A DNA stretch of 64,000 nucleotides from Streptomyces kronopolitis (GTDB taxonomy: Bacteria; Actinomycetota; Actinomycetes; Streptomycetales; Streptomycetaceae), in assembly GCF_014646275.1 (NCBI RefSeq), contig NZ_BMND01000033.1:1-64000 (forward strand), in the 5' to 3' direction. Positions 61,480-64,000 of the stretch are shown piece by piece. Positions within the stretch are counted from its first letter, which is position 1. Each line of letters begins with the position of its first letter. A program made the position numbers and the translations under genes. The notes under the pieces were generated by a model. It ran no database searches. It saw only the letters and a program-made list of their open reading frames with translations, and was not told the DNA's origin.

Positions 61480-62336
61480 CGGGGGTCCGCCCCCTCGGGT
61501 GCGAGCGCGGCCGCCGTGTACCGCCCGCTGGGGGCCGCGTGATCCAGCAGCCGCAGCAGCGCCGGGACGACGGTCTCCGGCAGCGGCCGCCCGGAGGCGT
61601 CGTCGTCCGGGACGGCGGCCGCGTACAGATCGGTCCGCATGTCACCCGGGTCCACCCGCCACACCCGCAGCGCCGGCTCCTCGGCCGCGAGCACCGCCGA
61701 CTGCTGGTCCAGCGCCGCCTTCGCCGCCCCGTAGCCGCCCCAGGTGGGGTAGGCCTCGACGGCGGCGTCCGAGCTGATGGTGAGCACCGCCCCACCCGCC
61801 GCTACATAAGTGGGCGAATCGGACAATCTGGCGTTTTGGGAATTCTCGGAATTAGGGTACGGATCGTACGCAATCCCATTCCCTTCGCTCCCTATATAAG
61901 GAGCCTCCCCTATATAAGGGGCGACTTCTTCATACGAGGGCAGATAGGAGGAACTGCGCAAGAGCGACAATGCTTCCTGGACCAGCCCCAGCGGCGCCAC
62001 CACATTCACCTCCAGCGCCCTCCGCAGCCCCGCCAGCGACTGGTCCGCCAGCCGCACCAGCGGCTCGGCCCCCAGCGCACTGGCGTTGTTCACCAGCAGA
62101 TCCAGCCCGCCCAGCTCCCGGGCCGCGGCCACCAGCGCCGCCCGGTGCCCGCCGTCCGTCACGTCCCCGGGCAGCGCCGCCACCCGTGCCCCCGCCCCGC
62201 GCAGCTCCCGCGCCGCCTCCTCCAGCGGCCCGGCCGACCGGGCGTCCACGACCAGATCCCAGCCCCGTCGGGCCAGCGCCCCGGCGAGCGCCCGGCCCAG
62301 CCCCTTCGACGCCCCCGTGATGATCGCCACCGGCAT
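61476..62336 (-). CDS. SDR family oxidoreductase with an in-frame insertion
   Basis: A 286-residue classical SDR from the ATG at 62334-62336. Cofactor motif TGASKGLG (about residues 7-14), NNAS near 90, then LGLVQEALSLLR. Residues about 124-180 (SSSYLPSYEEVAPYIGEAPY to DSPTYVAA) have no counterpart in SDRs and are coded by AT-rich DNA with rare codons. The catalytic Ser (LTISSDAAVE) and YGAAKAAL as YxxxK follow. It overlaps queA (ATGA). Function and tolerance of the insertion are unknown. Confidence 0.85.
   Translation of the reverse strand: MPVAIITGASKGLGRALAGALARRGWDLVVDARSAGPLEEAARELRGAGARVAALPGDVTDGGHRAALVAAARELGGLDLLVNNASALGAEPLVRLADQSLAGLRRALEVNVVAPLGLVQEALSLLRSSSYLPSYEEVAPYIGEAPYIGSEGNGIAYDPYPNSENSQNARLSDSPTYVAAGGAVLTISSDAAVEAYPTWGGYGAAKAALDQQSAVLAAEEPALRVWRVDPGDMRTDLYAAAVPDDDASGRPLPETVVPALLRLLDHAAPSGRYTAAALAPEGADPR
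61797..61965. mobile_element. AT-rich palindromic insertion within the SDR gene
   Basis: About 170 bases whose GC content is far below the surrounding DNA, containing two TATATAAGG-type repeats (CCTATATAAG at 61891 and TATATAAGGG at 61911) and a hairpin (GGGAAT 61838-61843 with ATTCCC 61878-61883, inner stem GTACG-GAT-CGTAC at 61857-61869). On the gene's strand it uses ATA, AGA, TTG and AAT codons that are rare in Streptomyces. Its length keeps the reading frame. Confidence 0.7.
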
Positions 62337-62521
62337 GATCACGTCCCCTTGTCCGGCCGGGTCCGCACCGGCCCTCGCCCTCACGGTAGGAACGCCGCCG
62401 CCCCCGGCACGTCGGCCGCTGGACCGGCCGTGGCCAGGGCGTTCGGCCTAGGCCCGGCGGCGTAGGGGGCGGCCGCCGCCGGACCGATACGTGCAGGTCG
62501 CCCCGCCGGTACCGTGATCCC

Positions 62522-63679
62522 ATGACCAACGGACCGGGAGCGGGCATCCCCGCGGTGAGCACCGCGATCCTGGCGATGAGCCGGCATCTGGAGGTGCGCG
62601 ACGTCCTCAAGACGATCGTGGCCTCGGCCCGCGAGCTGCTGGACGCCGAATACGCCGCCCTGGGGGTGCCCGACGACCACGGCGGCTTCGCCCAGTTCGT
62701 GGTGGACGGCGTGAGCGCCGAGCAGTGGAAGGCCATCGGTCCGCTGCCCCGCCAGCACGGCATCCTCGCCGCGATGCTGCACAACGCCACCCCCGAGCGG
62801 CTCGCCGACGTCCGCGAGGACCCCCGCTTCGGCGGCTGGCCGGCCGCCCACCCGGACATGTCCGACTTCCTCGGCCTGCCGGTCGCCGACGGCGACGAGA
62901 TCCTCGGCGCCCTCTTCCTGGCCAACAAGCGCTGCCACGGGCCGGCGCCCGCCCGCGAGGGCGGCTGCCGCTTCACCGAGGACGACGAGCGGCTGCTCGG
63001 CATACTCGCCCAGCACGCCGCCATCGCCCTGACCAACGCCCGCCTCTACGAGCGCAGCCGCGAGCTGACCATCGCGGGGGAGCGCGCCCGGCTCGCCCAC
63101 GAGCTGCACGACGCGGTCGCCCAGAAGCTCTTCTCGCTCCGCCTCACCGCCCAGGCGGCCACCGCCCTGGTCGACCGCGACCCGGCCCGCGCCAAGGACG
63201 AGCTGCACCAGGTCGCCGCGCTGGCCGCGGAGGCCGCCGACGAACTGCGGGCCGCCGTCGTCGAGCTGCGGCCCGCGGCCCTGGACGAGGACGGCCTGAT
63301 CGCCACCCTGCGCTCCCAGGTCCAGGTCCTCGACCGCGCCCACTCCGCACACGTCACCTTCGCCGCCCACAGCGTCCGGGCCCTGCCCGCCGCCCAGGAG
63401 GAGGCCGTGCTCCGGGTCGCCCAGGAGGCGCTGCACAACGCCCTGCGGCACTCCGGGGCCGGGCGCGTCGAGGTGACCGTGACCCGGAGCGGACCGGGCG
63501 CGCTGCTGCGGATCGCCGACGACGGCTGCGGCTTCGATCCGGCCCTCGTGCGCCGGGCCGGCCGGCATCTCGGCCTGGTCTCGATGCACGACCGCGCCGG
63601 CGGTGTCGGCGGCAGACTCACGGTGGAGTCGGAGCCCGGCAAGGGCACCGCTGTCGAGATGGAGGTGCCCGGTGGCTGA
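62522..63679 (+). CDS. GAF-domain sensor histidine kinase (HisKA_3 type)
   Basis: A 385-residue cytosolic kinase. A GAF domain (about residues 20-175) contains ELLDAEYAALGVPDDHG and FLGLPVADGDEILGALFLANK. The dimerisation/phosphoacceptor segment ERARLAHELHDAVAQKLFSL (about 188-207) holds the His. The HATPase domain ends with ALHNALRHSGAG, IADDGCGFDP and GLVSMHDRAGGVGG. It is of the NarL-type kinase class without membrane helices. Its stop overlaps the response regulator. Confidence 0.92.
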   Translation: MTNGPGAGIPAVSTAILAMSRHLEVRDVLKTIVASARELLDAEYAALGVPDDHGGFAQFVVDGVSAEQWKAIGPLPRQHGILAAMLHNATPERLADVREDPRFGGWPAAHPDMSDFLGLPVADGDEILGALFLANKRCHGPAPAREGGCRFTEDDERLLGILAQHAAIALTNARLYERSRELTIAGERARLAHELHDAVAQKLFSLRLTAQAATALVDRDPARAKDELHQVAALAAEAADELRAAVVELRPAALDEDGLIATLRSQVQVLDRAHSAHVTFAAHSVRALPAAQEEAVLRVAQEALHNALRHSGAGRVEVTVTRSGPGALLRIADDGCGFDPALVRRAGRHLGLVSMHDRAGGVGGRLTVESEPGKGTAVEMEVPGG

Positions 63680-64000
63680 CAGGGAACGGGACGGTGCGGG
63701 GACACGTCCCCCGGAGAACGGCGGCGCGAGCGCCGGCGGCCGGGCACGGGCCGCCGGCCCGGCGATCCGGGTCCTGCTCGTGGACGACCACCAGGTCGTC
63801 CGCCGCGGGCTGCGGACCTTCCTGGAGGTCCAGGACGACATCGAGGTGGTGGGGGAGGCCTCCGACGGGGCCGAGGGCATCGCCGCCGCCGAACAACTGC
63901 ACCCGGACGTCGTCCTGATGGACGTCAAGATGCCCGGCATGGACGGCATCGAGGCGCTCCGCAAGCTGCGCGAACTGGCCAACCCCGCCCGGGTGCTGGT
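63672..64000 (+). CDS. NarL/LuxR-type response regulator (partial)
   Basis: From the GTG at 63672, which overlaps the kinase TGA. A Gly/Arg/Ala-rich 30-residue start precedes the receiver domain: VLLVDDHQVVRRGLRTFLE (acidic pair DD), HPDVVLMDVKMPGMDGIEAL with the phosphorylated Asp. The window ends before the output domain. Confidence 0.92.
   Translation, partial: MADRERDGAGTRPPENGGASAGGRARAAGPAIRVLLVDDHQVVRRGLRTFLEVQDDIEVVGEASDGAEGIAAAEQLHPDVVLMDVKMPGMDGIEALRKLRELANPARVL

Overview
The window is about 64 kb of very GC-rich DNA with strong third-position GC bias, GTG and TTG starts, purine-rich ribosome binding sites, a TTA codon in an accessory regulator and many Streptomyces-type gene families (Gbn-like protein, AmaP/Asp23 cluster, FHA-ABC exporter, CynX transporter with a 38-residue partner). 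It is best read as core chromosome of a Streptomyces species with a few accessory insertions. I saw no rRNA, tRNA or CRISPR array.

Layout. 1-7200 (minus): a cobalamin operon behind a B12 riboswitch (short leader ORF, cobD, cobQ, a fused ChlI/ChlD-type chelatase subunit, cobO, cobB and the start of a further gene). 7295-9024: Pit phosphate transporter and a small membrane partner behind a PHO box. 9273-12766: class II aldolase, alpha/beta hydrolase and an unknown protein. 12768-13384: two inverted copies of a structured extragenic element. 13515-16562: ABC-F ATPase, a Gbn-like nucleoid protein with GATCAT sites upstream, and an enoyl-CoA hydratase. 16627-19980: an Asp23/DUF2273/AmaP envelope-stress cluster. 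20015-25200: SDR, GH15 glycosidase, SURF1, a zinc-ribbon protein and a DEDDh exonuclease. 25474-30702: a TetR-controlled catabolic cluster (acetoacetate-decarboxylase-like, SDR, two amidohydrolases). 30716-34295: peptidase E, then an AGMO-like hydroxylase overlapping a TMEM86-type lysoplasmalogenase, followed by an alcohol dehydrogenase. 34383-42527: secreted subtilase, DUF485/ActP symporter, MoaA, small proteins and TyrRS.

42670-48985 holds tldE and tldD, which normally adjoin but are separated here by about 3.3 kb of accessory DNA (lipoprotein, crystallin-like secreted protein, frameshifted MerR regulator and an unassigned tract). 49269-55761: FabG and FabI, a GntR regulator divergent from a CynX transporter, a 185-bp MITE-like palindrome, a SixA-like phosphatase and SerB. 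56313-64000: an FHA-ABC exporter of Rv1747 type, a transglycosylase, QueA, an SDR carrying an AT-rich in-frame insertion, and a two-component system cut by the window end.

The strongest leads are: the inverted element pair whose stems differ at eight positions but remain perfectly paired; the in-frame AT-rich palindromic insertion in the SDR gene; a possible ether-lipid cleavage operon; the split tldD/tldE pair; and a short ORF between the B12 riboswitch and cobD.
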